DNA from: Alteromonas sp. LMIT006
Lineage (GTDB): Bacteria; Pseudomonadota; Gammaproteobacteria; Enterobacterales; Alteromonadaceae
Direction: 5' to 3'
DNA length: 64,000 nucleotides
NCBI RefSeq assembly: GCF_024300645.1
Contig: NZ_CP101291.1
Location: forward strand, 558,001-622,000
Part shown: piece after piece, positions 63,604 through 64,000 of the stretch
Position numbering within the stretch: position 1 is the stretch's first letter
Layout: each line of letters starts with the position of its first letter
Position numbers and translations under genes: made by a program
The notes under the pieces: generated by a model
What the model saw: the letters and a program-made list of their open reading frames with translations, nothing else
What the model was told of the DNA's origin: nothing
The model's database searches: none

Positions 63604-64000
63604 ATGTCTCATTCTACGGCTTTTTCTCCTGCGCAATCGGTCAAAACGTTAAGCGGTACCGCGTATTCCTACCACAGTCTACCAGCCACGGCTGACGCCC
63701 TAGGCATCAAGCTAGAGCGACTACCTTACTCGCTACGTCCAATTTTGGAAGGGATTGCCCGTAATGTTGGCAAACATGGTGTCACCGAAGAACAGCTACA
63801 AGCGCTCGGACAATGGCCTGAACACAAAGGTACTCAGCCAGTAGAAATCCCTTTTGCCGCCGGACGAGTCATTATGCATGACTTGAGCGGTACCCCCGCG
63901 ATTGTCGACTTTGCAGCGATGCGTTCTGCGGTGCAGCGCATGGGATTAGATCCTGCAATCATTGAACCCTTAGTCCGTGCGGATTTGGTCATCGACCATA
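63604..64000 (+). CDS. Aconitate hydratase (AcnA/AcnD type), 3' end cut by window edge
   Basis: N-terminal 132 codons of an aconitase. SLRPILEGIARNVGKHGVTE, AAGRVIMHDLSGTPAIVDFA and EPLVRADLVIDH match the iron-sulfur aconitase family N-terminus. From so little it cannot be decided whether this is AcnA (citrate cycle) or AcnD (2-methylcitrate dehydratase); the palindromes upstream keep AcnD possible. The Fe-S cysteines lie outside the window. Confidence 0.85.
   Translation, partial: MSHSTAFSPAQSVKTLSGTAYSYHSLPATADALGIKLERLPYSLRPILEGIARNVGKHGVTEEQLQALGQWPEHKGTQPVEIPFAAGRVIMHDLSGTPAIVDFAAMRSAVQRMGLDPAIIEPLVRADLVIDH

Overview
The window looks like chromosome of a marine Alteromonadales-type gammaproteobacterium. 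The supports are the divergent ilvY/ilvC pair with a long (E. coli-type) ketol-acid reductoisomerase, comM, the tusA-pyrE-rph cluster divergent from yicC, and several families common in that order (M1 peptidase plus DUF6702, DUF3014, a secreted COG4798 methyltransferase). No rRNA, tRNA or CRISPR array was recognised.

Region 1 (1-23.7 kb) is core chromosome: ilvE-ilvD, comM, ilvY/ilvC, a proB-proA operon that runs into two exporter genes, an M1 aminopeptidase, a succinate-semialdehyde dehydrogenase, an amidohydrolase, and tusA-pyrE-rph against yicC.

Region 2 (about 23.7-60.9 kb) is a visibly AT-richer accessory island. It starts with a P4-type tyrosine integrase directly downstream of yicC, and its cargo lies between two directly repeated copies of one IS3-family (IS407-like) element. 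The first cargo block, mostly on the minus strand, is a Zn/Co/Cd-type unit: a CadR/PbrR-like MerR regulator, a short CDF pump, a transglutaminase-like gene cut by a second type of IS3 element, a second CDF pump, a small His-rich protein and czcCBA. The second block, on the plus strand, is a large copper unit: a small Met/His/Cys-rich protein, DUF411, cusC, cusB with two CusF-like domains, cusA, a PepSY protein, a PepSY-ferredoxin-NqrF-like reductase, copC, DUF4198, copD, two NTF2-like secreted proteins, a DUF1624 membrane acyltransferase and a formyltransferase. The third block has another small His/Cys-rich protein, a porin interrupted by a TGA codon, a dihaem cytochrome c, a MerR regulator, the CopA P-type ATPase, a cupredoxin, DUF2933, an ICMT-like methyltransferase, a Met/His-rich protein and an HMA-like protein. 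Together these genes would export copper from the cytoplasm (CopA), carry it across the envelope (CusCBA), bind it in the periplasm (CopC, cupredoxin, His/Met-rich proteins) and possibly change its redox state (the NqrF-like fusion, cytochrome c).

Region 3 (60.9-64 kb) is chromosome again, but it begins inside a gene: the second IS copy abuts a histidine kinase that has lost its 5' part. A BphO-type haem oxygenase follows 2 bases after it, which suggests a decapitated bacteriophytochrome. The window ends inside an aconitase gene preceded by palindromic operators.

The strongest leads are the PepSY/NqrF-like reductase in the copper operon, the tandem CusF domains on CusB, the three related small proteins ending in an RPPI motif, the complementary lesions in the two flanking IS copies, and the IS-truncated phytochrome-like kinase.
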